Notes under the pieces: generated by a model
Databases searched by the model: none
What the model saw: only the letters and a program-made list of their open reading frames with translations
Told to the model about the DNA's origin: nothing
In this document: one piece after another, positions 21,679 to 29,906 of the stretch
Position numbering within the stretch: the stretch's first letter is position 1
Layout: each line of letters begins with the position of its first letter
Program-made: the position numbers and the translations under genes
Source of the DNA: a virus
IMG/VR virus record: IMGVR_UViG_3300048928_000592
Span: 1 to 38,210 of that record
Strand: one strand, 5' to 3'
DNA: 38,210 nucleotides

Positions 21679-21703
21679 ACCGGCCAGGGCCATCCTGGCC
21701 GGT
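21679..21703 (+). terminator. Perfect 10-bp hairpin after the major capsid gene
   Basis: ACCGGCCAGG (21679-21688) pairs with CCTGGCCGGT (21694-21703) around a GCCAT loop. No T-run follows, so it may be a partial terminator, a transcript-stabilising end or an RNA-processing signal that sets capsid mRNA apart from the downstream genes. Confidence 0.5.
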
Positions 21704-21743
21704 TGCGCGAAGCGACCATCCACCATTCATCAGGTACTTCACC

Positions 21744-22097
21744 GTGGCCAAGAAACCCACTCAGAAGCTCCAGGCCAATACCAAGGTCATCAAGCGGCCA
21801 CGTGTGACGCCTTCGCCGACGGACGTTGCCGCGGCCGCGCAGATCGTCGCCGCTGCGGGCGCGACCCCAGCCACTACGGCGATGTACGAAGTGCTCACGC
21901 CGTTCAAGTTCCGCGGTGCGCGCGTGATTCCGCCGACCTGGCTGGAGCTAACCGACGACGAAGCGAAGCCCTACCAGGATGCCGGCGTGCTGGGCACCGA
22001 GCCGGGCGAAGTGCCGACCGACACCGACGGCGACGCGAGCTCGACCAAGGACGACTCCGGCGCCAAGGAAGGCGCCACCCCGGCGGACAACGGCTGA
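21744..22097 (+). CDS. Small head-region protein of unknown function
   Basis: 117-aa protein starting at a GTG (MAKKPTQKLQANTKVIKRPR). The middle (YEVLTPFKFRGARVIPPTWLELTDDEAKPYQDAG) is a compact domain also seen in small phage proteins near connector genes, followed by an acidic, disordered tail rich in Asp, Thr and Gly. It lies in front of the DUF1320 connector protein, so a head-completion role is possible but unproven. Confidence 0.7.
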   Translation: MAKKPTQKLQANTKVIKRPRVTPSPTDVAAAAQIVAAAGATPATTAMYEVLTPFKFRGARVIPPTWLELTDDEAKPYQDAGVLGTEPGEVPTDTDGDASSTKDDSGAKEGATPADNG

Positions 22098-22100
22098 TCC

Positions 22101-22631
22101 ATGTACGCGACGCTCGTCCAACTCGCCGACTTCAAGCTTGCTCGTGAGCTCGCGCAGGTGGCGACCCCGGAGCGCGGCAAGGTCATCCCTGACGCGCTCA
22201 TGGAGGCCACGCTACGTGGCCAGGACCGAAGCGCCTGGCCACCCGACCAAGTGGAGCTCGCTGACGCTGCAGCGGTCACGATTACGCAGGCGATCGTCGA
22301 CGCGGACGCGGTCATCGACGGCTACCTCCGCACCAGGAAGCCGGTGCCGTACCAGGTGCCGCTAGCGGCTCCTGTCCCCGGCTTGGTGTGCGTGTGGTCG
22401 CGCTGGATCGCGCGCTATCTGCTGCACAAGGACCGCGTGAACACGGCGGAAGCGACCGATCCCGTGGTACGCGACTACAAGGAAGCGCTGCGGTTTCTGC
22501 AGCTGACCGCCGACGGCAAGTTCAGCCTCGGCGCCGACGATCCGCAGGCCCCGCCCAGCTCCGGCAGTCCCGAGGTATGCGCGCCACCGCGCGTGTTCAG
22601 CGAGGACACGTTGCGGGACTTCGGCAAATGA
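22101..22631 (+). CDS. DUF1320 head-tail connector (Mu gp36-like)
   Basis: 176-aa protein of the DUF1320/gp36 family. Typical are the N-terminal helix region, AAAVTITQAIVDADAVIDGYLRTR-like segment (AIVDADAVIDGYLR), then WSRWIARYLLHKDR and VVRDYKEALRFLQLTADGKFSLG. Family members are adaptor proteins at the head-tail interface. Stop overlaps the ATG of the next gene. Confidence 0.87.
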   Translation: MYATLVQLADFKLARELAQVATPERGKVIPDALMEATLRGQDRSAWPPDQVELADAAAVTITQAIVDADAVIDGYLRTRKPVPYQVPLAAPVPGLVCVWSRWIARYLLHKDRVNTAEATDPVVRDYKEALRFLQLTADGKFSLGADDPQAPPSSGSPEVCAPPRVFSEDTLRDFGK

Positions 22632-23095
22632 GCGCGGCGCCGTTCGACACCCGCGAGATCATCGATCGCCTGATTGTGAGGGCGCCGACGCTGCGCGAAG
22701 TATCCGGCGCCGCGGATCTCGCTGCAGTCACATCGTTGTCTGACTTCCCCGCGCCATGCGGCTACGTGTGCCTGTCGGAGGATCGGTCGCTCGCGGTCCA
22801 TAAGCCAGCGCACAGCCCTGCAGGCGAGCAGGTAGCCACGAGGCAGACGATGAAAGTCGCCTTCGGCGTAGTGATGGCAGTGCGCAACTACCGCGAGCAG
22901 CGCGGTGCGCAGGTCACGGATGACCTGCAGGCGATCCTCGCCGAAGAGCGCGGGGCGCTGCTCGGCTATGTGCCCACTTGCCCCGGGGCACGGCCCTGCG
23001 AGCTCGTGCGCGGGCAACTCATCAGCTACGACGACGCCACCCTGCTGTGGATGGATGTCTGGCAAACCCAGCAATTCATAGGAGCCGCACCATGA
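22628..23095 (+). CDS. Tail terminator-like protein (Mu gp37-like)
   Basis: 155-aa protein from the ATG at 22628 (ATGA overlap with the connector gene). The pattern of strands in FGVVMAVRNYREQRGAQVTDDLQAILAEERGALLGYVP (in parts: VVMAVRNYREQ; LQAILAEERGALLGYVP) and the C-terminal GQLISYDDATLLWMDVWQTQQFI is that of phage tail terminator/completion proteins, which cap the tail tube and join it to the connector. No named match can be proven here, but the order connector-terminator-tube supports it. Confidence 0.75.
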   Translation: MSAAPFDTREIIDRLIVRAPTLREVSGAADLAAVTSLSDFPAPCGYVCLSEDRSLAVHKPAHSPAGEQVATRQTMKVAFGVVMAVRNYREQRGAQVTDDLQAILAEERGALLGYVPTCPGARPCELVRGQLISYDDATLLWMDVWQTQQFIGAAP

Positions 23096-23256
23096 AAGTC
23101 ACGCTCAAGAAAGACCACACGCATGCCGGCGTGAAGCATCCGGCGGGCGCCGAGATCGACGTGCCTGAACACGACGCGAAGTGGCTCGCAGACAACCACG
23201 TCATCGATCCGCTGCCCGGCACCGGCAAGCGCGTCCCGACCACCGAGGAGAAGTAA
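23092..23256 (+). CDS. 54-aa conserved small tail-region protein
   Basis: 54-aa protein, MKVTLKKDHTHAGVKHPAG then IDVPEHDAKWLADNHVI. This is a familiar small phage protein type (beta-hairpin then helix) often placed before the tail tube gene. Its function is unknown. Coupled to the upstream gene by ATGA; four bases separate it from the tail tube gene. Confidence 0.75.
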   Translation: MKVTLKKDHTHAGVKHPAGAEIDVPEHDAKWLADNHVIDPLPGTGKRVPTTEEK

Positions 23257-23259
23257 GGC

Positions 23260-24027
23260 ATGAAAGACTTCAGCTTCCAGGGCAAGATCTACTTGGCACT
23301 GCGCAACCCCAGCACGGGAGCGATCGGGGCTCACCGTTGGGTCGATGACGCCGGCGAGTTCCAGGTCAAATTCACGCAGGAGGTCGAGAGCCGCAAGGAG
23401 AGCAACAGCGGCCAGCGGCTCACCTCGGTGCGGCTCGGCAAGGGCACGACCGCCAATGTCTCCATGAAGCTCAACGCCTTCAGCGTGGCGAATCTCGGCC
23501 TGGGCTTCGGTGCCAATCCGGTCAACATTACGACCGGTAGCGCTACGGCCGAACCGTTTCCCTCCGCGCTCGTGGTCGGTGACACCGTGATGCTGGATCA
23601 CCGCGACGTTTCCGCGCTGGCGATCACCGACAGCACGGCTGGCACACCAAAAACGCTCGTGCTGGGGACGGACTATCTGCTGGAGCACCCCGAAACGGGC
23701 TTCGTGACGATCAAGAACATCGGCACGTATGTGCAGCCGTTCAAAGCGGCATACACCTACGCTGCGGCAGTGCGCCTCCCGCTGTTCACCAAACTGATGC
23801 CGGAGCGCGCGATCGCCTTCGACGGCATCAACACGGTCGACGGCGGCCGCGTGCGCGGGCTCCTCTATCGCGCGTCCTTCGAGCCTTTCAGCCAGCTCGA
23901 TCTGATTTCGGACAGCCTGGGCTCCCTCGAACTGACGGGCGAACTGCTGTATGACCCGTTCGCCGCCGACTCCGACACGCTGGGCAACTTCGGCTACTTC
24001 GACCTGGCGGCCGAGGCCACGCCCTGA
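23260..24027 (+). CDS. Major tail tube protein
   Basis: 255-aa protein, the likely tube subunit of the non-contractile tail. It is beta-rich: KDFSFQGKIYLALRNPSTGAIG, then VKFTQEVESRKESNSGQRL, typical of siphophage tail tube proteins, and a C-terminal RVRGLLYRASFEPFSQLDLI part with LELTGELLYDPF. It stands directly before the tail chaperone and tape-measure genes, the standard siphovirus order. The last base of its stop is the first of the next ATG. Confidence 0.82.
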   Translation: MKDFSFQGKIYLALRNPSTGAIGAHRWVDDAGEFQVKFTQEVESRKESNSGQRLTSVRLGKGTTANVSMKLNAFSVANLGLGFGANPVNITTGSATAEPFPSALVVGDTVMLDHRDVSALAITDSTAGTPKTLVLGTDYLLEHPETGFVTIKNIGTYVQPFKAAYTYAAAVRLPLFTKLMPERAIAFDGINTVDGGRVRGLLYRASFEPFSQLDLISDSLGSLELTGELLYDPFAADSDTLGNFGYFDLAAEATP

Positions 24028-24542
24028 TGGCCAGGAAAGTCTCCAAGGGCAATCAGGAGCAGATCGCGGCGCCGTCCACCGGCGCCGACGATCTGGCGGT
24101 GCTGCATCCCGACATCACTATTCAGATCGCGGGGCGATCGGTGACGGTGCGCGAGTACGGCCTGCTGGAAGGGCTCCGGGTGCGCAACTACATGCGCCCA
24201 TTCGCGGTCGAGCTGGAGCAGATGCTTTCGGGTGGCAGCGAGGTGCTCGTCGAGGATGTGATGGACGCCATCGGCGTGCACGTATCTCTCGTGCACCGTG
24301 CACTCGCGCAGAGCATCGCCGAGCCCGGCGCCGAAGCCAGTGATGTCGATCTGCGGTGGATCGCCACGCTCAAGGATCTGGAAGGCGATCACCTGGTCAG
24401 CACCTGGTGGGGAGTGAACGGGCTTTTTTTTCTCCGGCAGGCCACGCGTCGCGTGGCGGAAAGGGCTCGCCGCAAGGCCCTCGCTGGGGCGACGTCTATG
24501 CCGTCCTCGGCGCAGCCGGATACGGCGACCCCGACTGCTTAG
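24027..24542 (+). CDS. Tail assembly chaperone, short (G-like) form
   Basis: 171-aa product read without frameshifting. Residues about 25-110 form the folded part (ITIQIAGRSVTVREYGLLEG, LRVRNYMRPFAVELEQML), followed by DVDLRWIATLKDLEGDHLVSTWW. It corresponds to lambda gpG in function: keeping the tape measure soluble and recruiting tube subunits. The end after the slippery site (residues 136-171) is a low-complexity Arg/Ala/Pro tail, as expected for the unshifted product. Confidence 0.8.
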   Translation: MARKVSKGNQEQIAAPSTGADDLAVLHPDITIQIAGRSVTVREYGLLEGLRVRNYMRPFAVELEQMLSGGSEVLVEDVMDAIGVHVSLVHRALAQSIAEPGAEASDVDLRWIATLKDLEGDHLVSTWWGVNGLFFLRQATRRVAERARRKALAGATSMPSSAQPDTATPTA

Positions 24543-24712
24543 GGCGGTTCACCGAGCGGAGGCTCCAGCTGCTCTACGAGCGCGAAATGGCGCGGCAAGC
24601 ACGTAACCGAGCGGACCTGATCGAGGGCATCAGCCTCGCGTATGGCGGAAGCCGCAGCAAAGAAGGCGTGCGTGCGATGCAGGACTTCATTCGCGCGCTG
24701 CGCAAGGGCTGA
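24027..24712 (+). CDS. Tail assembly chaperone, -1 frameshift (GT-like) fusion
   Basis: Ribosomes that slip back one base at 24425-24431 (T TTT TTT) continue in the frame ending at 24712, giving about 228 aa: 135 residues of the short form, then 93 new residues (SPAGHASRGGKGSP, WGDVYAVLGAAGYGDPDCLG, RFTERRLQLLYEREMARQAR, then AVRAMQ-like helix ending IRALRKG). The new part has no good start codon of its own and reads like the T domain of siphophage tail chaperones, which binds the tube protein. Lambda G/GT uses a comparable -1 slip at a few percent. Confidence 0.75.
24425..24431 (+). other. -1 ribosomal frameshift site (T TTT TTT)
   Basis: Seven of the eight T residues at 24424-24431 make a perfect X-XXY-YYZ heptamer in the reading frame of the tail chaperone (CTT TTT TTT). 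The -1 frame is open to 24712 and encodes a plausible chaperone domain. A single-base sequencing error in the T-run would give the same picture and is the alternative. Confidence 0.75.
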
Positions 24713-24754
24713 CCCGCCAGGGCAGTCCGCCATTGATTCTCCAGGGAGCTCGCC

Positions 24755-27700
24755 GTGGCCCGCACGCTTGAATTTGCACTCCGTCTGAAGACTGACCTGG
24801 ACGCCGCACGCGGCCAGGTCAAAGGCTTCAACCAGGACATAGCCAACACCGGGAAGGCGGCAGATACGTCGAACGCCGCGCTCGCGCGCTCCAGCCAGCG
24901 GATGGACACGCTGCTGGCCACCACGGCGCAGGTCGTGCAGGTGCTGCAGAGCATGGATGCCCGCCTGGCTGCTCTGGCACAAGGCTCCCTGCAGGTGGCG
25001 CAAGCCACGGCTCAAGTCGAGGCTGGAACGCAGGCAGCGGCGGCTGGCGTGCGCGCCTTGGCCGAGGCGGAGGACGAAGCCGCTGCGCGGATAAGGTCCG
25101 TGATAGCCGCGTCCCGCGAGCAAGCTGCAGCGGCCTCGGCGGCGGCCACCGCATCGAGCCAGGCTGCGGCAGGCGCCCGGCAGAATGCTCAGCATGCCGA
25201 TGACGTTGCTCGTTCTGTCGAGCGGCAGAACGCCCAGATGGCCCGCTCATCGGTCACTGCAGCTGAAGCAGCCGCGGCCGAGAAACAAGCGGGCGCCGCC
25301 GCTCAGAACCACGCACAGGAGCTGGCGCAGCTGCTGGCCCAGATCGATCCGACCGTCGCCGCGCTGGAGCGCCTGGACCAGCAGGAACAAGAACTGCAGC
25401 GCTTCCGATCCTTGGGCCTGGTGGATGACGAAGCCTTCGCGCGCTTCCGGCAGCAGATCGAGACCAGCCGCCAAGGCATCGGTCGCCTCGGCGTTTCCGC
25501 GGGGCAGACGGCGCAAGCGATGCGGCAGCTGCCGGCGCAAATCACTGACGTCACCGTCAGCCTGGCCGCGGGCATGCCGGTCTGGCTCGTCGCCCTGCAG
25601 CAGGGTGGACAGATCAAAGACAGCTTCGGCGGTATCGGTAACGCCCTCCGCGGCATCGGCTCGCTGCTTACGCCTGCGCGTGTCGGTCTTGGGCTGTTGG
25701 CCGGCACGGTAGGGCTGCTGTCGGCAGCTGCCGTCGAGGGCTATCGCGATCAGCAGCAGCTGATCAATACCCTGATTGCCACCGGCAACTACGCCGCGCT
25801 GTCTGCGTCAGATCTGCGCATGGCCACGGACGAGATCGGCCAGGCCACGGGCCAGTATGGGAGCGCCAGGGAAGCCATCGAAGCCTTCAGCGCGTCCGGC
25901 AAGGTGAGCGGAGAAACATTGGTCACCGCGAGCCGCGCGGCTGTGGATTTCTCGCGTGTCACCGGTCAGAGCGTGGACCAGGCGGTGAAAGAGCTTTCGC
26001 GCATTGCGGATGATCCGGTGCGCGCGATCCAGCAGCTCGACGATCAGTACCACTTCCTTTCGACGACGCAGCTGCAGCAGATCATGCAGCTACAGCAGGA
26101 AGGCAATGCCACTCAGGCGGTCGCCACCGCCTACAACGCGCTGGCGGACACGATGTCCCGGCGCGCGAAGGACGTGCAGGCCAACCTCGGCTATGTCGAA
26201 CGCACGTGGACCTTCATCAAGGAAGCCGCGTCGTACTACAAGAACGAGGCGCTTGGCCTGGGCGCGCAATCGACGGGCGACGAGCGGCTGCTGGAGCTGC
26301 AGCGCGAAGCGAACAAATGGGCGCGCCAGATCGAGGCGCTGAAGACCCAGCAGCAAACTTCCACTGGCATCGGATTCCTGGACAACCTCGCGTCTTCGTC
26401 GGCCCAGCAGCAGCTGAAGTATGCGCAGGAGCAGTTCGCCATTGCGGAGAAGGCGTATCGCACGGAAGAGCAGCGTCAGGCGCAGGCCGATAGCAATCGC
26501 GCGGCCGCTGCCACCGCATCCCAGGTGCAGTCGGAAGGAAACGCCGCTGCCACGCGCATCGACCAGCTCACACTGAGCCTCGATCGCGCGCGTCAGCGAC
26601 AGGAGGCGCTGAACAAGGCTTCGGCCGATCTCTACAAGATCCACCTGGCTGGCGGCAAGCTGCCGGACGGCGTCAATTTCGACGGTGCCGCCGCGGACAT
26701 GCCACAGGGTGCCGGCTGGGACAGGATCAAGGCGGAGATCGAGAAGCGCTATGCGGACCCCAAGGTCGCCTCGCCGAAGATCAACACGAAAGAGGCGATC
26801 AATGCCCAGCAGGAGTTGATCCAGATGCTCAACCAGCTGCAGGGGCAGCTGGACCCGACCGCGGCCGCTTGGGCGAAGTACAACGAAACCGTCGCCCGGG
26901 CGACAAAGCAAGCAGAGGAGGCCAAGAAGGCGCCAGGCGCCAACATCGCCGGCATCGACGCCGAGCGCCAGGCGGTGATCCAACTCGCCGCTGCCATCCG
27001 TGCAGCAGATATCAAGCGCATCACGGATGAAGAACGCCAGGGATGGGAACGGTTGCGCGAGAGCCTGCGCACGCCGATCGAGGTGGCCGTGGAGACCGCG
27101 ACCACGCGCATCGCCGAACTGAACAAGTATCTTAAGGACGGCATCATCACCGCGGATCAGTACCAGCAGGCGCTGAGCCGAACCGTCCAGGCGGGTTTCA
27201 CGAAGCCGCCGCAGTTCTCCGGCCTGGCGCCTGAAGTGGGCGGCGCCTTCGGTGAGATCGGCAAGACCTTTGATGCGCAAAAGCAGCTGGAGCAGTGGTA
27301 CCAGCAGCAGCTGCAGATCCTCAACCAGTTCCGCGCGCAGAAGCTCGGCACCGAGGCGCAATGGAACGCGCAGGAGCAGGCGCTGCAGAAGCAACACGAA
27401 GACTCGCTGCAGCAGATCGTCGTGGCACGCCAAACGGCCGAGCTGGCGGCGGCGAGCAGCGTGTTCGGCAACTTGGCCGATCTGGCCAAGGCGCGGTTTG
27501 GAGAGGAGTCGAAGAGCTATCGCGCGCTGTTCGCGCTGAGCAAGGCGTTCTCGATCGCGCAGGCGGCCGTCAGCCTGGCCACCAATGTATCGAAGGCGTC
27601 GGAGGCCGGATTCCCTGCGAACCTTCCGCTGATCGCGGCTGCGTTTGCGCAAGGCGCGCAGATCGTTGGTTTGCTGTCTGGCGCAAGCTTCTCGGCGGCC

Positions 27701-28096
27701 GGATACAAGACCGGCGGCGAGATCAATGGCCCCGGAACCGGCACCAGCGACAGCGTGCTGATCCGCGCGAGCGACGGCGAGTTCATGCAGCGGGCCGCGG
27801 CTGTCGATTACTACGGCCTCGATTTCATGCACGCGGTGAACAGTCTGCAGTACCCGCGCTTCGCCACGGGTGGCCCGATTGATGCTCCGCGCCTCGCTGC
27901 AAGGCCGAGCGTTCGCGCGCCATCGATCGCGCCATCGGCCGGCGCCGCTGCAGGCGCGCGACCCGTCTATTTCCGTAACGTCAATGTCCTCGACCCCGGC
28001 GTGATCACCGACACGATGGCCGGCCCCGATGGCGAAGAGGTGTTGATGAATTTCATCGACCGCAACGCGGTCAAAATCAAGCAGAGGATCGGATGA
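24755..28096 (+). CDS. Tail length tape measure protein
   Basis: 1113-aa protein with the expected layout. Residues 1-260 are Ala/Gln/Glu-rich coiled coil; about 250-335 hold the conserved TMP segment GQTAQAMRQLPAQITDVTVS, LAAGMPVWLVALQQGGQIKD and a hydrophobic GVGLGLLAG-type helix pair near 305-330; a long helical rod follows to about 1000; the C-terminal domain has GYKTGGEINGPGTGTSDSVL and FATGGPI motifs, common near the end of lambda H-type tape measures. It fixes tail length and probably helps DNA entry. At the usual 0.15 nm per residue it predicts a tail of roughly 165 nm. The GTG start has CCAGGGAG upstream. Confidence 0.92.
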   Translation: MARTLEFALRLKTDLDAARGQVKGFNQDIANTGKAADTSNAALARSSQRMDTLLATTAQVVQVLQSMDARLAALAQGSLQVAQATAQVEAGTQAAAAGVRALAEAEDEAAARIRSVIAASREQAAAASAAATASSQAAAGARQNAQHADDVARSVERQNAQMARSSVTAAEAAAAEKQAGAAAQNHAQELAQLLAQIDPTVAALERLDQQEQELQRFRSLGLVDDEAFARFRQQIETSRQGIGRLGVSAGQTAQAMRQLPAQITDVTVSLAAGMPVWLVALQQGGQIKDSFGGIGNALRGIGSLLTPARVGLGLLAGTVGLLSAAAVEGYRDQQQLINTLIATGNYAALSASDLRMATDEIGQATGQYGSAREAIEAFSASGKVSGETLVTASRAAVDFSRVTGQSVDQAVKELSRIADDPVRAIQQLDDQYHFLSTTQLQQIMQLQQEGNATQAVATAYNALADTMSRRAKDVQANLGYVERTWTFIKEAASYYKNEALGLGAQSTGDERLLELQREANKWARQIEALKTQQQTSTGIGFLDNLASSSAQQQLKYAQEQFAIAEKAYRTEEQRQAQADSNRAAAATASQVQSEGNAAATRIDQLTLSLDRARQRQEALNKASADLYKIHLAGGKLPDGVNFDGAAADMPQGAGWDRIKAEIEKRYADPKVASPKINTKEAINAQQELIQMLNQLQGQLDPTAAAWAKYNETVARATKQAEEAKKAPGANIAGIDAERQAVIQLAAAIRAADIKRITDEERQGWERLRESLRTPIEVAVETATTRIAELNKYLKDGIITADQYQQALSRTVQAGFTKPPQFSGLAPEVGGAFGEIGKTFDAQKQLEQWYQQQLQILNQFRAQKLGTEAQWNAQEQALQKQHEDSLQQIVVARQTAELAAASSVFGNLADLAKARFGEESKSYRALFALSKAFSIAQAAVSLATNVSKASEAGFPANLPLIAAAFAQGAQIVGLLSGASFSAAGYKTGGEINGPGTGTSDSVLIRASDGEFMQRAAAVDYYGLDFMHAVNSLQYPRFATGGPIDAPRLAARPSVRAPSIAPSAGAAAGARPVYFRNVNVLDPGVITDTMAGPDGEEVLMNFIDRNAVKIKQRIG

Positions 28097-28959
28097 CCGC
28101 TCACGTCGGGTTCGTCGACAACAGCAGCGGCTACGCGCATGAAGCGTTGCTGGCCGCCATCAAGACCTGGGCCGAGGCCGAGGGCTGGACCACTATGCGC
28201 AGCGGCGTCAGCCCGGACAGCAGCGGCGCGCCTGGCTCGGCCACCTACCACAAGGAATGGATCGGCATTGCACCAGGTCTGTCCGGCGGCGAGCAGATCA
28301 TCATCGGCTTCCGCACCTATCAGGACGCCAACAACGACTACTACAACATCGCCGGAATGACCGCGACCAACTACGTCGCCGGCAACCTGTGGACCGCGCA
28401 GCCAGGCATCAGCATCACCAGCATGTGCGCGCACAACCAGCGCATCGACTACTGGTGCCCGATCAATGGCCAGCGCATCACGATGGGCTTGAAGGTCGGC
28501 ACGCCCGTCTACGAGTCGGGGTATTGGGGTAAAGCGTTCCCTACGGCGCCGCCCTCGCAGTTCCCGTATCCGGTGGTCTCCGCGGGCACGCTTCAAGGCA
28601 TGCCTGCAGTGCGCTACAGCGACACGTCGCGCGTGTTCCCGTTCCAGGGCAACGTCAACAACCTGCAGTTACGCACTGTAGGCGGCGCCTGGACTGCTCC
28701 CTACGTCGGCCCGTTCAACACGGACGTCGAGCAGTACCGCGACACCAACGGCAAGTATCACCTCACGCCGCTGGAGCTGATGGACAGCAGCTTGTGGCCG
28801 AACGGCAACGTTTGGGCCTGGCTGGATGGCGTCTACCACATCACCGGCTTCAACAACGTCGTGGAGAACACCATCGTGATCGACGGCGTGACGTACCTGG
28901 TGTTGCAGAACATCTACCGGGTTGGCTTCAACAACTACGTGGCGATCGCACTGGCATGA
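28093..28959 (+). CDS. Tail-associated protein, paralogue 1
   Basis: 288-aa protein with no named family. The N-terminus (GYAHEALLAAIKTWAEAEGWT) is a short module repeated in the next gene; the middle IDYWCPINGQRITMGLKVG, YESGYWGKAFPTAPPSQFPYPVV is a block I associate with phage tail structural proteins of B3/D3112-like phages. Aromatic, Gly/Asn-rich composition suggests a beta-structured virion component at the distal tail. ATGA overlap with the tape measure gene and with the next gene. Confidence 0.72.
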   Translation: MTAHVGFVDNSSGYAHEALLAAIKTWAEAEGWTTMRSGVSPDSSGAPGSATYHKEWIGIAPGLSGGEQIIIGFRTYQDANNDYYNIAGMTATNYVAGNLWTAQPGISITSMCAHNQRIDYWCPINGQRITMGLKVGTPVYESGYWGKAFPTAPPSQFPYPVVSAGTLQGMPAVRYSDTSRVFPFQGNVNNLQLRTVGGAWTAPYVGPFNTDVEQYRDTNGKYHLTPLELMDSSLWPNGNVWAWLDGVYHITGFNNVVENTIVIDGVTYLVLQNIYRVGFNNYVAIALA

Positions 28960-29906
28960 ATCACTACGACGGCACCGTTACCAGCTTCAGCGACCTCCTC
29001 ACGGCCATCGTCGCCGCGGCCACCGCCAACGGGTGGGCCTGGAACGCATCCAAGGGGACGCTCGTCAACGGCAACTCGTCGGTGCAGTTGACGGCGAGTG
29101 GAACGTCCTATCTGCGCATCACGGGCGGTGTCGGCATCGACGGCAGCGGCAACCTGGTCAATGCCGCCCCGAACTACTCGCAGATGTACGGCGCGACCGC
29201 CACGCCGGTGGCCTGGCCTGTCAGCTACCAGATCTTCGTCTACGACACGCCCATCATGATCGCGGTGGCCATCAACCACAGCGTGAACTACTGGCAGTGG
29301 ATGATGTGGGGCCTGGCGATCAACCTCGGGCTTACCGGCACAGGCGGTGATGCACCTTTCGCATGGGCGTCGGTGCGTGCGGGTATCGGCACCGCACCGC
29401 GAATCAGCATCAACCAGGGCGGCAACGCGGGCCAGGGGCAATTCCCTCACCATCCGAGCATCCCGTTCTGGTCTGCTGACTCGCAGGGTGGCCAGAACGA
29501 CGTCAACTACCGCAACGCCTGGCTCTACATGAACGAGCCGGCAAGCTTCACCTACAGCGGCGGCGCGGTCGTGTGGACACCCGATGGCAGCGCCAACACC
29601 GTCACCTCGTGCACGGGTCCGTCGTTGGGCACGGCGCGGCGTCAGCCGAATGCCTGGAATGGCCAGTCGATTCTGATGCGCGTGCGCGTGCAGGCCATCC
29701 GCCCGAGCCGGCTGATGAGCTGGGTTGCGGAAGTGCCCCACATGCGTGTGATCCGCAACGACAACTATGACGACAACGCCATCATCACCTTGGGCAGTCA
29801 GCAGTGGAAGGTGATCTCTGCTCGCTGCAAGAACGTGAGTCAGCGTGAAGGCGCCGATGCCGACCACAGCGGCACCTACGCGATCGCGATGGAGTACACC
29901 TCGTGA
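28956..29906 (+). CDS. Tail-associated protein, paralogue 2
   Basis: 316-aa protein starting at 28956 (ATGA overlap). Its N-terminus SFSDLLTAIVAAATANGWAW parallels that of the preceding protein, and the VNYWQWMMWGLAINLGLTG region corresponds in place to the other's YWCPINGQRITMGLKVG. The C-terminus (RPSRLMSWVAEVPHMRVIRN, QQWKVISARCKN) is beta-rich. Probable virion protein near the tail tip. It overlaps the following gene by GTGA. Confidence 0.72.
   Translation: MNHYDGTVTSFSDLLTAIVAAATANGWAWNASKGTLVNGNSSVQLTASGTSYLRITGGVGIDGSGNLVNAAPNYSQMYGATATPVAWPVSYQIFVYDTPIMIAVAINHSVNYWQWMMWGLAINLGLTGTGGDAPFAWASVRAGIGTAPRISINQGGNAGQGQFPHHPSIPFWSADSQGGQNDVNYRNAWLYMNEPASFTYSGGAVVWTPDGSANTVTSCTGPSLGTARRQPNAWNGQSILMRVRVQAIRPSRLMSWVAEVPHMRVIRNDNYDDNAIITLGSQQWKVISARCKNVSQREGADADHSGTYAIAMEYTS

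Noticed and set aside
26090-27832. 580-codon minus-strand open frame over the tape measure gene
   Set aside because: Leu/Arg/Ala-rich mirror of the coiled-coil codons; no start signal or homologous pattern.
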